This document shows positions 7,724 to 16,375 of a stretch of DNA of 64,000 nt, piece by piece. The notes below the pieces were generated by a model. It made no database searches and was not told the origin of the DNA. It saw only the letters and a list, made by a program, of their open reading frames with translations. Position numbers and translations under genes: made by a program. How positions within the stretch are numbered: position 1 is the first letter of the stretch; the number at the start of each line of letters is the position of its first letter. The stretch is taken from positions 1 to 64,000 of the forward strand of contig NZ_QLLY01000010.1 in the NCBI RefSeq assembly GCF_003259365.1, in the 5' to 3' direction. The DNA is from Streptomyces sp. PsTaAH-137 (GTDB lineage: Bacteria > Actinomycetota > Actinomycetes > Streptomycetales > Streptomycetaceae).

Positions 7724-7837
7724 CGCGCAGTTCCCCGCGCCCCTGAGATGCGCACTTCGTGCGGCATCTCATAGGGGAGGCTGCGCGGAGCGCATGCCTC
7801 AGGGGCGCGGGGAACTGCGCGACCAGCCACGACGAGA
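7724..7837. repeat. Palindromic repeat cluster B (minimal two-arm element)
   Basis: One 21-bp arm at 7724-7744 faces its complement at 7801-7821, enclosing two small hairpins (GCAC-TTC-GTGC and TGCGC-GGA-GCGCA type). All 114 bases equal 3075-3188. It sits between two convergent genes (GNAT and mqnE), where a two-sided terminator would serve both. Confidence 0.92.
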
Positions 7838-7892
7838 GCGGCACCCGGCCGACGACCCCGAAAGCGCGGCCCGCCGACGAACCCCGAAGAAC

Positions 7893-9056
7893 TCAGACCC
7901 GCATCGGCTGCGGCTCATCGCGGCGAGCGGGATCGGCGCCTTCGTACTCGCGGATGATCTCGTACCGCGTATTGCGCTCGACGGGCCGGAAGCCGGCGTC
8001 CCGGATGAGGTCCAGCAGGTCCTCGCGGGTCAGCTTGTTCGGCGTCCCGTAATTGTCGGCGTCGTGCGTGATCTTGTACTCGACGACCGACCCGTCCATG
8101 TCGTCGGCCCCGTGCTGGAGCGCGAGCTGCGTGGTGTGCAGCCCGTGCATGACCCAGAAGCACTTCACGTGCGGGACGTTGTCGAAGAGGAGACGCGAGA
8201 CGGCGAAGGTCTTCAGCGCCTCGGCGCCGGTCGCCATCGTCGTGCGCTCCTGAAGGCGGTTGCGGACCTTGCCGTCCTTCATGTCGACGAAGTCATGCTG
8301 GTAGCGCAGCGGGATGAAGACCTGGAAGCCGCCGGTCTCGTCCTGGAGCTCGCGCAGGCGAAGGACGTGGTCGACGCGGTGCCGGGGCTCCTCGATGTGC
8401 CCGTAGAGCATCGTCGAGGGGGTCTTCAGGCCCTTCTCGTGCGCGAGCCGGTGGATACGCGACCAGTCTTCCCAGTGGGTGTCGTGGTCGACGATGTGCT
8501 GCCGGATCTCCCAGTCGAAGATCTCGGCGCCGCCGCCGGTCAGCGACTCCAGACCGGCCTCGATCAGCTCGTCGAGGATGTCGGAGGCGGAGAGCCCGGA
8601 GATCTTCTCGAAGTGGTGGATCTCGGTGGCCGTGAACGCCTTGAGGCCGACGTCCGGCAGGGCCTCCTTGAGGGCCTTGAGCGAGCGCGGGTAGTAGCGC
8701 CACGGCAGGTTCGGGTGCAGGCCGTTGACGATGTGCAGCTCGGTGAGGTTCTCCGACTCCATCGCCTTGGCGAGCTTGACGGCCTCCTCGATGCGCATCG
8801 TGTACGCGTCCTTCTCGCCCGGCTTGCGCTGGAACGAGCAGTAGGCGCAGGAGGCGGTGCACACGTTCGTCATGTTGAGGTGACGGTTGACGTTGAAGTG
8901 CACGACGTCGCCGTTCTTGCGCGTGCGCACCTCATGGGCGAGGCCGCCGAGCCAGGCCAGGTCGTCCGAGTCGTAGAGCGCGATGCCGTCCTCGCGGGAC
9001 AGCCGCTCCCCGTCGGCGACCTTCTGCTCCAGCTCGCGCTTGAGCCCTGCGTCCAT
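7893..9056 (-). CDS. mqnE: Aminofutalosine synthase MqnE (radical SAM)
   Basis: 387 residues. The radical-SAM cluster ligands are Cys66, Cys70 and Cys73 (CTASCAYC). Segments typical of MqnE rather than MqnC include GGGAEIFDWEIR and STMLYGHIEEP. MqnE joins 1-carboxyvinyloxybenzoate to SAM-derived adenosine to give aminodeoxyfutalosine, an early step of the futalosine route to menaquinone. The other pathway genes follow nearby on the same strand (ubiX, mqnP, ubiD). It starts at an ATG with a GAGAGG-type site upstream. Confidence 0.92.
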   Translation of the reverse strand: MDAGLKRELEQKVADGERLSREDGIALYDSDDLAWLGGLAHEVRTRKNGDVVHFNVNRHLNMTNVCTASCAYCSFQRKPGEKDAYTMRIEEAVKLAKAMESENLTELHIVNGLHPNLPWRYYPRSLKALKEALPDVGLKAFTATEIHHFEKISGLSASDILDELIEAGLESLTGGGAEIFDWEIRQHIVDHDTHWEDWSRIHRLAHEKGLKTPSTMLYGHIEEPRHRVDHVLRLRELQDETGGFQVFIPLRYQHDFVDMKDGKVRNRLQERTTMATGAEALKTFAVSRLLFDNVPHVKCFWVMHGLHTTQLALQHGADDMDGSVVEYKITHDADNYGTPNKLTREDLLDLIRDAGFRPVERNTRYEIIREYEGADPARRDEPQPMRV

Positions 9057-9118
9057 GCCCGTACCTCTCCTCGATCAAAGCCTCCGCCCACCGTACGCCG
9101 TCGCGCCGACAGGCCCGC

Positions 9119-9574
9119 TCACACCTCTTCGGGAAGCTCCCCGACCCGGTTCTCCCACTTGGTGGACAGCACGATCGTCGTGCGCGTACGGGAGACACCC
9201 TTGGTGCCGCTGAGCCGGCGGATGGTCCGCTCCAGGCCGTCGACGTCGCTGGCCCGCACCTTGAGCATGTACGAGTCGTCGCCCGCGATGAACCAGCAGT
9301 CCTCGATCTCGTGCAGGTCCTTCAGGCGGTGCGCGACGTCCTCGTGGTCGGCCGCGTCGGAGAGCGAGATGCCGATGAGGGCGATCACGCCGAGGCCGAG
9401 CGAGGCCGAGTCGACGGTGGCGCGGTAGCCGGTGATGACGCCGGCCGCCTCCAGGCGGTTGATGCGGTCCGTGACGCTCGGCCCGGACAGGCCGACGAGA
9501 CGGCCCAACTCCGCATACGAGGCGCGGCCGTTCTCGCGCAGGGCCTGGATGAGCTGCCTGTCCACGGCGTCCAT
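9119..9574 (-). CDS. Lrp/AsnC family transcriptional regulator
   Basis: 151 residues from the inner ATG (MDAVDRQLIQALREN), which has AAAGG about ten bases upstream; an in-frame ATG six codons earlier lies against no ribosome site. The N-terminal HTH is RASYAELGRLVGLSGPSVTDRINRLEAAGVI. The C-terminal RAM ligand-binding domain spans about residues 65-140 (DCWFIAGDDSYMLKVRASD). Such proteins sense amino acids and form octamers. It sits between mqnE and ubiX on the same strand and may act on either; the effector is unknown. Confidence 0.9.
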   Translation of the reverse strand: MDAVDRQLIQALRENGRASYAELGRLVGLSGPSVTDRINRLEAAGVITGYRATVDSASLGLGVIALIGISLSDAADHEDVAHRLKDLHEIEDCWFIAGDDSYMLKVRASDVDGLERTIRRLSGTKGVSRTRTTIVLSTKWENRVGELPEEV

Positions 9575-9686
9575 AGGTCCAAAGCCTTTCATTATTCAGC
9601 GTTAACGCGAGTCTATGTGTGGAATCCAAGGCTGGCGGGGAAAACGCCCAGCAAGTTCTAAAGTCGGGCCGAGAAAAACCCTCGCG

Positions 9687-10376
9687 CTACTCGCCGCGAG
9701 CCTCGCGAGAGCCTCCCCCCAGCTCTCCCTCCCAGCGGCGGAACAGCGTGTGTGCCACTCCCGCCGCGTCCAGCGTCCGCCCCGCGACGAAGTCCACCAG
9801 ATCCTGGATGTGCGTCGCCCCCGCGTAGAACGCCGGTGCGGCCGGGAGCACGACCGCGCCCGCCTCGTCCAGCGTCACGAGGTGCCGGAGGGTCTGCCCG
9901 TTCAGCGGTGTCTCCCGCACGGTGAGGACCAGCGGCCGCCGCTCCTTGAGCGTCACACTGGCGACGCGCTGGAGCAGGTCCTTCGACAGGCCGAGCGCGA
10001 CACCGGCCACGCACGCCGTCGAGGCGGGCACGACGATCATGCCCTTGACCGGGTACGACCCGGAGGACGGACCGGCCGCGAGATCGCCCGCGGCCCAGTA
10101 CCGCACGTCGCTCAGGTCGATGCCGGTGAACGTCCCCGGCTTGCCGTCCGCGCCCCGCGCCAGCCACTCCCCCAGGTCCTCGCGCCAGTGCGCGTCCCGG
10201 AACGAGATGCCGGTCTCGTCGAGCAGGGTGAGCCGCGACGCCCGCGAGACGACCAGGTCGACGGCCTCGCCGGCCCGCAGCAGGGCGCGCAGCACCGAGG
10301 CGGCGTACGGGGTACCGGACGCGCCGGACACTCCGACGACCCACGGCGTGCGGCTGGTTGCGTTGACGTGCTCCAC
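9687..10376 (-). CDS. ubiX: UbiX-family flavin prenyltransferase (menaquinone branch, MqnM)
   Basis: 229 residues from a GTG (VEHVNATSRTPWVVGVSGASGTPYA) preceded by GGATAGG. The FMN-binding GVSGASGTPYA and the VPASTACVAGVALGLS loop are hallmarks of UbiX/Pad1. The enzyme prenylates FMN to make prFMN, the cofactor of UbiD decarboxylases. Its partner is the ubiD-type gene at 12932-14392, the decarboxylation step of the futalosine pathway. In-frame ATGs a few codons upstream (10397 and 10403) are possible alternative starts. The frame is open far beyond the start but lacks family similarity there. Confidence 0.9.
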   Translation of the reverse strand: MEHVNATSRTPWVVGVSGASGTPYAASVLRALLRAGEAVDLVVSRASRLTLLDETGISFRDAHWREDLGEWLARGADGKPGTFTGIDLSDVRYWAAGDLAAGPSSGSYPVKGMIVVPASTACVAGVALGLSKDLLQRVASVTLKERRPLVLTVRETPLNGQTLRHLVTLDEAGAVVLPAAPAFYAGATHIQDLVDFVAGRTLDAAGVAHTLFRRWEGELGGGSREARGE

Positions 10377-10473
10377 ACACCCGAGCCTATCCGGCATGCT
10401 CATGGGGGAACTTGAGCAGGGGCCGCGGGCGTTGTGACTCATGACGGGCGGGGTCCGGGGGGACGGGGCTGGA

Positions 10474-11094
10474 ATGGCGTACGAGGCGCGGCAGGAGAAG
10501 AAGTGGAGCGCGGGCGACCGCGCGCTGGCGGCGGGCAAGGTGATGGTCGCCTGGGTGGCCCTGCTGTGGCTGCTCGAGGTGATCGACGTCGCGACCGGGC
10601 ACGCGCTCGACAGCTTCGGCATCGTGCCGCGCGAGCCCTCCGAGCTGGTCGATGTGATCCCGGCGGCCTTCGTCCACTTCGGCTTCGCCCACGTCGCGGC
10701 GAACTCGGTGCCGCTGCTGGTCCTCGGCTTCGTCGCCGCGCTGAGCGGCCTGCGCCGCTTCTTCCTGGCCTGCGCGCTGATCATCGTGGCGGACGGTGTC
10801 GGGGTGTGGCTGGTGGCACCCGCCCACACGAACACGGCGGGCGCGTCGGGACTGATATTCGGCCTGTTCGGCTTCGTGGTGCTGAGCGGGTTCGTGGAGC
10901 GCAGACCCCTCGGCATCGTGATCGGCCTGCTGATAGCGGCGTACTGGGGTACGACGTTCCTGGCGGGCCTCTCCCCGGCGAACGAGGGGGTCAGCTGGCA
11001 GGGCCATCTGATCGGCCTGATCGCGGGCGTCGGCGCGGCGTTCGCCCTGCGCAGACCGCCGGGACAGCCCAGGCAGCTCCGGCCCGCCGGCTGA
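10474..11094 (+). CDS. Rhomboid family intramembrane serine protease
   Basis: 206 residues from the ATG at 10474 (MAYEARQEKKW), with GGGGACGGGG just upstream; an ATG eleven codons earlier has no ribosome site. About six hydrophobic segments. The catalytic serine sits in NTAGASGLIFGL and the histidine in SWQGHLIGLIAG, with the upstream HFGFAHVAANSVPL matching the family H-x-x-x-H-x-x-x-N pattern. Rhomboids cleave membrane proteins within the bilayer. It lies among menaquinone genes on the opposite strand; its substrate is unknown. Confidence 0.87.
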   Translation: MAYEARQEKKWSAGDRALAAGKVMVAWVALLWLLEVIDVATGHALDSFGIVPREPSELVDVIPAAFVHFGFAHVAANSVPLLVLGFVAALSGLRRFFLACALIIVADGVGVWLVAPAHTNTAGASGLIFGLFGFVVLSGFVERRPLGIVIGLLIAAYWGTTFLAGLSPANEGVSWQGHLIGLIAGVGAAFALRRPPGQPRQLRPAG

Positions 11095-11154
11095 GTACAC
11101 GGCTGAGTACCCGTACGCATGCGCCGCTTCCCCACCGCGGCGCACCGTGAGGGG

Positions 11155-11910
11155 ATGAAGCTCCGTTACCTGGTGGTGTGCGGCGCGGCGTCGGTCGTCG
11201 CCCTCGTCCTGGTCCACGTACTCGGCGTCCCTGCCGAGACGCTGCTGCTCGCCGTCGGTGGCGCGCTGTGTCTGTTGTGGCTGGTGCTGCTGCTGACCGT
11301 TCCGTGGAATCTCTACTTCCGGGCCCGTTCCGTGGTGCACGAGGCGGGTGTCAGCCGGGAGAAGGGGATCTCCGTACCGGCCGACCGGGACGCGGAGGCG
11401 GCCCGGATCGCCAAGGTCATGCTGCGGACGGCGATCGGCGCGCACCTGTTCACGGCGGTGGCCGCGGTGGCCGTCGCGGTGGCCACCGGCCGCACGGCGG
11501 GCTACTGGCTCGCGGGCGCCTATCTGCTCAGCACGTTCTTCCGGCCCGCGGGCTCCTACTTCTCCGCCCTGCGCCGGCGGCTCACCACCCTCGACCGCGA
11601 GGTGCGCCACCCGCGCGACGACATCGCCGCCGTGCGCAAGGAGGTCGCGGACCTCAAGAGGGGCAACAAGGTCCTGGAGCACATGGCGGAGGAGGCGTAC
11701 GGCTCGCTCGCCCGGCTGCACGAGGCGCTCGACGTGGTCGGCATCTCGGCGAACCAGCGCGCGGACCGCACCGACCAGCGCCTGGACGCCATGAGCCGCG
11801 AGTTCGAATCGGTGGTGAACCGGCTGACGGACAACCAGGAGATCATCACCGGCCTCAAGGCGTTCCTGCGGCTGCTACGGGCGGACGGGGGCGCCCAGCA
11901 GCTGGTCTGA
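11155..11910 (+). CDS. Hypothetical membrane protein with C-terminal coiled coil
   Basis: 251 residues from the ATG at 11155 (MKLRYLVVCGAASVV); an ATG twelve codons upstream is also possible. Four hydrophobic segments are visible: two N-terminal ones (about residues 5-22 and 28-50) and two after a charged loop (about 95-112 and 118-136). Residues 150-235 are a charged heptad-rich coil (LRRRLTTLDREVRHPRDDIAAVRKEVADLKRGN, RTDQRLDAMSREFESVVNRL). I do not recognise a family. It follows the rhomboid gene in the same direction and ends at a shared two-sided terminator. Confidence 0.75.
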   Translation: MKLRYLVVCGAASVVALVLVHVLGVPAETLLLAVGGALCLLWLVLLLTVPWNLYFRARSVVHEAGVSREKGISVPADRDAEAARIAKVMLRTAIGAHLFTAVAAVAVAVATGRTAGYWLAGAYLLSTFFRPAGSYFSALRRRLTTLDREVRHPRDDIAAVRKEVADLKRGNKVLEHMAEEAYGSLARLHEALDVVGISANQRADRTDQRLDAMSREFESVVNRLTDNQEIITGLKAFLRLLRADGGAQQLV

Positions 11911-11955
11911 CCGGGGCGGAGCCCCACCGAAGGATCGCCATGGCCCGGGACGCGT

Positions 11956-11991
11956 GAGGGCGGCGGCGCCGCACCGGGCGCCGCCGCCCTC
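11956..11991. terminator. Two-sided terminator between convergent genes
   Basis: A perfect 15-bp stem (GAGGGCGGCGGCGCC and complement) with a six-base loop lies between the coiled-coil protein gene and mqnP, which converge here. Confidence 0.85.
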
Positions 11992-12029
11992 CTCCACGTA
12001 CCTTCGCGGACCGTCAGACGGTCAGGCCG

Positions 12030-12935
12030 TCAGACCGTCAGACCTCGGACCAGCAGGTCGAGCAGCGCGCACACGAACAGGGCGATTCCGATGAAGCCGT
12101 TGACCTGGAAGAACGCCCGGTTCAGGCGGGACAGGTCGTGGGGCTTGACGATCGTGTGCTCGTACAGGAACGCGGCGGCGACGATCACCAGGCCGAGCCA
12201 GAAGAAGGCTCCGGCGCCCGTCGCGAGGGCGTACCAGACGAAGAGGGCCGTCACCACGGTGTGGCAGGCGCGGGCGCCCCAGATCGCGCCCGGGATGCCG
12301 AAGCGGGCTGGGACGGACTTCACGCCGACCTCGCGGTCGGTCTCCACGTCCTGGCAGGCGTAGATCAGGTCGAAGCCGCCGATCCAGATGCCGACGGCGA
12401 GGCCGAGGATGACCGCGTCCCAGGACCAGGAGCCGGTGATCGCGATCCAGGCGCCGACCGGGCCCATCGCCTGGGCGAGGCCCAGGATGGCCTGCGGGAA
12501 GTTCGTGAACCGCTTGCCGTACGGGTAGACGACCATCGGGATGACCGCGATGGGGGCCAGGGCCAGGCACAGCGGGTTCAGCAGGGCCGCCGCGCCCAGG
12601 AAGACGACGAGCGCGATCAGCGCGCCGGTCCACGCCGACTTCACCGAGACCGCGCCGGTGACCAGCTCGCGGTGGGCGGTGCGCGGGTTCCGGGCGTCGA
12701 TCTCGCGGTCGATGATCCGGTTGGCGGCCATCGCGAACGTGCGCAGGCCGACCATGCAGATGGTCACCAGGAGCAGCCGCCCCCAGTGGATGTTCTTGTC
12801 CAGCTCGAACATCGCGGTCAGCGACGCGATGTAGGCGAAGGGCAGCGCGAACACCGAGTGCTCGATCATCACCAGGCGCAGGAACGCCCTGGTCCGGCCC
12901 GGCTGCTGCGGGATCGCTGCTGAGGCGCTGCTCAC
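12030..12935 (-). CDS. mqnP: Menaquinone biosynthesis prenyltransferase MqnP (UbiA family)
   Basis: 301 residues from a GTG that overlaps the upstream ubiD stop by four bases (GTGA). The first Asp-rich motif is NRIIDREID (72-80) and the second lies in YACQDVETDREVGVKS; both bind Mg-diphosphate of the polyprenyl donor. Eight or so membrane segments fit the UbiA fold. The enzyme prenylates 1,4-dihydroxy-6-naphthoate or a related acid in the futalosine route. The overlap with the decarboxylase gene shows translational coupling of adjacent pathway steps. The frame is open upstream within ubiD, but similarity begins at the GTG. Confidence 0.92.
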   Translation of the reverse strand: MSSASAAIPQQPGRTRAFLRLVMIEHSVFALPFAYIASLTAMFELDKNIHWGRLLLVTICMVGLRTFAMAANRIIDREIDARNPRTAHRELVTGAVSVKSAWTGALIALVVFLGAAALLNPLCLALAPIAVIPMVVYPYGKRFTNFPQAILGLAQAMGPVGAWIAITGSWSWDAVILGLAVGIWIGGFDLIYACQDVETDREVGVKSVPARFGIPGAIWGARACHTVVTALFVWYALATGAGAFFWLGLVIVAAAFLYEHTIVKPHDLSRLNRAFFQVNGFIGIALFVCALLDLLVRGLTV

Positions 12936-14392
12936 TTGAGTCCGTACTCCTTCCAGCGGCGGTCGACGAGCGCCGCCGTCCGGGGGTCGGAGACGACCAT
13001 CTCGGGCCAGCCCCCGTCCCGCGTGTAGCCCTCCTCGGGCCACTTCCTCGTTGCGTCGATCCCGGCCTTGCCGCCCCAGAACTGCTGGTAGGAGGCGTGG
13101 TCGAGGTGGTCGACAGGTCCTTCGGTGATCATCAGGTCGCGGGCGTAGTCCGTGTTGCCCAGCGCCCGCCACGAGACTTCATGAAGATCGTGGACGTCGC
13201 AATCGGAGTCGACGACGACGATCAGCTTGGTCAGCGACATCATGTGCGCGCCCCAGACGGCGCTCATGACCTTCTGGGCGTGCTTGGGGTACTTCTTGTC
13301 GATCGAGACGATCGCGCAGTTGTGGAAGCCGCCGGACTCGGGCAGGTGGTAGTCCACGATGTCGGGGACGATCACCTTGAGCAGCGGCAGGAAGAAGCGC
13401 TCGGTGGCGCGGCCGAGGGGGCCGTCCTCGGTCGGCGGGCGGCCGACGACGATCGACTGGAGCAGCGGCCGCTTGCGCATGGTCACGCAGTCGATGGTCA
13501 GCGCGGGGAACGGCTCCTGCGGGGTGTAGAACCCGGTGTGGTCGCCGAAGGGCCCCTCGGGCAGCATCTCGCCCGGCTCCAGCCAGCCCTCGATGACGAC
13601 CTCGGCGTTGGCCGGGACCTGGAGCGGGACGGTCTTGCAGTCGACCATCTCGACGCGCTTGCCCTGGATGAACCCGGCGAGCAGGTACTCGTCGATGTCG
13701 CCGGGCAGCGGCGCCGTGGAGGCGTAGGTCACGGCGGGCGGGCAGCCGAAGGCGATGGCGACCGGCAGCTTCTCGCCGCGCTTGGCGGCCACCTGGTAGT
13801 GGTTCCGGCTGTCCTTGTGGATCTGCCAGTGCATGCCGATGGTGCGCTTGTCGTGGCGCTGGAGGCGGTACAGGCCGAGGTTGCGCACGCCCGTGTCCGG
13901 GTCCTTGGTGTGCGTCAGCCCCAGGTTGAAGAAGGAGCCGCCGTCCTCGGGCCAGGTGAACTGCGCGGGCAGCTTGTCGAGGTCGACGTCGTCGCCGGTG
14001 AGGACGACCTCCTGCACCGGGGCGTCAGCGGACTTCACCTTCTTCGGCGGTACGTGCGTCATCGCGCCGAGCTTGCCGAACGCCTCCCGCATCCCGACGA
14101 AGCCCTGCGGCAGCTCGGGCTTGAGCAGGCCGCCGATCTTGTCGCTGATCGCGTCGTACGACTTCAGGCCGAGCGCCTTCAGCAGCCTGCGGTCGGTGCC
14201 GTAGACATTCATCGCGAGGGGCATCGCGGAGCCCTTCACGTTCTCGAAGAGCAGGGCCGGGCCGCCGGCCTTGTTCACCCGGTCGACGATCTCACCGACC
14301 TCCAGGTACGGGTCGACCTCGGCCTTGATGCGCTGCAGGTCGCCCTCGCGCTCCAGCGCCCGGAGCAGGGAGCGAAGATCGTCGTAAGCCAT
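12932..14392 (-). CDS. mqnL: UbiD-family menaquinone decarboxylase (MqnL)
   Basis: 486 residues, usual for UbiD. The prFMN/Mn-binding and catalytic region LPEGPFGDHTGFYTP is present, and the N-terminal MAYDDLRSLLRALEREGDL is typical of the family. The enzyme decarboxylates the prenylated 1,4-dihydroxy-6-naphthoate using prenylated FMN made by the UbiX protein encoded at 9687-10376. It heads a unit with mqnP (four-base overlap). The start ATG is followed without gap by conserved sequence. Confidence 0.9.
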   Translation of the reverse strand: MAYDDLRSLLRALEREGDLQRIKAEVDPYLEVGEIVDRVNKAGGPALLFENVKGSAMPLAMNVYGTDRRLLKALGLKSYDAISDKIGGLLKPELPQGFVGMREAFGKLGAMTHVPPKKVKSADAPVQEVVLTGDDVDLDKLPAQFTWPEDGGSFFNLGLTHTKDPDTGVRNLGLYRLQRHDKRTIGMHWQIHKDSRNHYQVAAKRGEKLPVAIAFGCPPAVTYASTAPLPGDIDEYLLAGFIQGKRVEMVDCKTVPLQVPANAEVVIEGWLEPGEMLPEGPFGDHTGFYTPQEPFPALTIDCVTMRKRPLLQSIVVGRPPTEDGPLGRATERFFLPLLKVIVPDIVDYHLPESGGFHNCAIVSIDKKYPKHAQKVMSAVWGAHMMSLTKLIVVVDSDCDVHDLHEVSWRALGNTDYARDLMITEGPVDHLDHASYQQFWGGKAGIDATRKWPEEGYTRDGGWPEMVVSDPRTAALVDRRWKEYGLK

Positions 14393-14494
14393 GCGTTCCA
14401 GTATCCGGCAACCGCTACCCTGGCCCCGTCACCGGGGGGCCGCATGGGTTCCCCGCCGCATCTTGCTCGCCGCATCTTGGGGGAAGCGCACACC

Positions 14495-14881
14495 ATGCTC
14501 CGGGTCCTGATGTTCCTGATCCCACTGGCCCTGACGATCTACGCGTTCATCGACTGCCTGAACACACCCGAGGACGAGGCCAAGCACCTCCCGAAGATCG
14601 CCTGGGTCTTCATCATCCTGCTGTTCTGGATCGTCGGACCGATCGCCTGGCTGGCCGCGGGCAAGCAGCGCACGCCCCCGCAGGGCGGCCGCACCCCGTC
14701 GGAATGGCACAGGAACCACCGCACCCAGTACGTCGCCCCGGACGACAACCCCGAGTTCCTCGCCTCCCTGCGGGAGGACCACAAGAAGGACGAGGCGCTG
14801 CTCAAGGACTGGGAGGCCGACCTGCGCCGCCGCGAGGAGGAGCTGCGGCGCCGCGAGGGCGAGCAGGGCACCAAGGACTGA
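14495..14881 (+). CDS. PLDc_N domain small membrane protein
   Basis: 128 residues from an ATG preceded by GGGGGAAG. Two N-terminal membrane segments (LRVLMFLIPLALTIYAFIDC and IAWVFIILLFWIVGPIAWLAAG) form the PLDc_N module (phospholipase D-nuclease N-terminal), which here stands alone without a nuclease domain. The C-terminus is a charged helix, KKDEALLKDWEADLRRREEELRRREGEQ, likely a coiled coil. Function unknown. It diverges from mqnL and precedes the cytosine operon. Confidence 0.85.
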   Translation: MLRVLMFLIPLALTIYAFIDCLNTPEDEAKHLPKIAWVFIILLFWIVGPIAWLAAGKQRTPPQGGRTPSEWHRNHRTQYVAPDDNPEFLASLREDHKKDEALLKDWEADLRRREEELRRREGEQGTKD

Positions 14882-14899
14882 CGCGGGCACCGGGGCCCG

Positions 14900-14921
14900 G
14901 TGCGGGACCGGCATCCCGCAC
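14900..14921 (+). terminator. Hairpin after the PLDc_N gene
   Basis: An 8-bp stem, GTGCGGGA/TCCCGCAC, with a six-base loop follows the stop codon by 18 bases; a second dyad, GCACCGGG-g-CCCGGTGC, overlaps just upstream. Together they probably end the PLDc_N transcript. Confidence 0.5.
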
Positions 14922-14968
14922 ACTGGAAGCGGAACCACCTCCTCCGCACCTCGCCCCCGTAAAGGCCC

Positions 14969-16360
14969 ATGTCCAGATCCCCGCATGTCACCGACCAGAG
15001 CGCGCCGCCCGAGAAGCTGATAGCCGTGGAGGAGCACGGGGCCGACCCCGTGCCGCCCGAGCGCCGGCACGGCTCGCCCCGCCAGCTGCTGTGGACCTGG
15101 GCCTCGCCCCAGGTCGGCTTCGCCACCGTGTTCATCGGGGTGCTCTCCGTCTCCGCGTTCGGCCTGAGCTTCTGGTCGGCCGTCGCCGCGCTGGTGCTCG
15201 GCGCCGGGCTCGGCTCGCTGGCGCACGGGGTGCTCTCGACGGACGGGCCGCGGTTCGGCGTCCCGCAGATGGTGATCGGCCGGCTGTCCTTCGGGTTCCG
15301 GGGCAACGCGCTGCCGTCCGCGGTGAACGCGTTCGTCGCCGGGGTCGGCTGGTTCGCCGTGAACACCGTCGGCGGCGCCTTCGCCCTGAACTCGCTGACC
15401 GGGCTCGCCCCGCTGCCGAGCCTGCTGATCCTCGTCGTCCTGGAAGTCGTCATCGGCTATGTCGGGCACGACCTGGTGCACCGGTTCGAGAAGTACGCCT
15501 TCCCCGTGCTCTGCGCGATCTTCCTGCTCGCCGGGGTGTGGATCTTCCTGGACGCCGACCTCGGCGCCTCGTCCGGCTCGGGCGGCGGCTTCGGCGGGTT
15601 CCTGCTGACCTTCTCCGCCTGCTTCGGCTTCACCGCGGGCTGGAACCCGTGCGCCTCGGACTACGCCCGCTACCTCCCCGAGTCCACCTCGCGCCGGGCC
15701 ACCGCCTGGTACGCGGGGCTCGGCCTGTTCGTCTCGGTCTCCGTCGTCTCCGTGATCGGCGCGGCCTCCGCCACGCTCGCCGCGCCCGCCGGCGCCTCCC
15801 CCACCGACGCGTTCACCGGGCAGCTCCCGGACTGGCTCGGCAGGCTCACCCTCGTCGCGATCATCCTGGGCGCGATGGCGGCGGCCACCCTCAACGTCTA
15901 CTCGGCCGCCGTCTCCCTGTCCTCCCTGGACCTCAAGCTCCCGCGCTGGCTCAACCGGGCCGCCCTGGTCGCCGTCGTCGGCGCGATCGGCACCGCGGCG
16001 GGCTGGGCCTCGCTCGCCGACGCCGGGCACGCCTTCGAGAACTTCCTGCTCGTCATCGCCTACTGGATCGCGCCCTGGCTCGGCGTCGTCCTGATGGAGC
16101 ACGCGCTGCGCGCCCTGCCCGACACGGCGCTCGCCGACCGCCTCCAGGACCGTACGTTCACTCAGTCCGCCGGACTGATCGCGCTGCTCGCCGGTGTCGC
16201 CGTGTCCGTCCCGCTGTTCTCCAACCAGACCCTGTTCGTCGGCTGGGTGCCGGACCGGTGGCCCGGCGTCGGCGACCTGACCTGCCCGGTCGGGTTCGTG
16301 CTCGGCGCGGGTCTGTACGCGCTGCTCGGGCGGCGCGACCGTAGCAACTCCCCCGTATAG
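14969..16360 (+). CDS. codB: NCS1 family cytosine/purine permease (CodB-like), first copy
   Basis: 463 residues with about twelve membrane segments. NCS1 features include the N-terminal RHGSPRQLLWTWASPQVGFATVFIG, GPRFGVPQMVIGR and the TAGWNPCASDYARYLP loop. It should import cytosine or related bases with H+ or Na+. The gene for a yeast-type cytosine deaminase follows after 15 bases, so substrate entry and deamination are coupled. A second NCS1 gene lies downstream and differs mainly in its tail. The ribosome site is a weak AAAGG. Confidence 0.9.
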   Translation: MSRSPHVTDQSAPPEKLIAVEEHGADPVPPERRHGSPRQLLWTWASPQVGFATVFIGVLSVSAFGLSFWSAVAALVLGAGLGSLAHGVLSTDGPRFGVPQMVIGRLSFGFRGNALPSAVNAFVAGVGWFAVNTVGGAFALNSLTGLAPLPSLLILVVLEVVIGYVGHDLVHRFEKYAFPVLCAIFLLAGVWIFLDADLGASSGSGGGFGGFLLTFSACFGFTAGWNPCASDYARYLPESTSRRATAWYAGLGLFVSVSVVSVIGAASATLAAPAGASPTDAFTGQLPDWLGRLTLVAIILGAMAAATLNVYSAAVSLSSLDLKLPRWLNRAALVAVVGAIGTAAGWASLADAGHAFENFLLVIAYWIAPWLGVVLMEHALRALPDTALADRLQDRTFTQSAGLIALLAGVAVSVPLFSNQTLFVGWVPDRWPGVGDLTCPVGFVLGAGLYALLGRRDRSNSPV

Positions 16361-16375
16361 AAAGGCTCGTACGTC

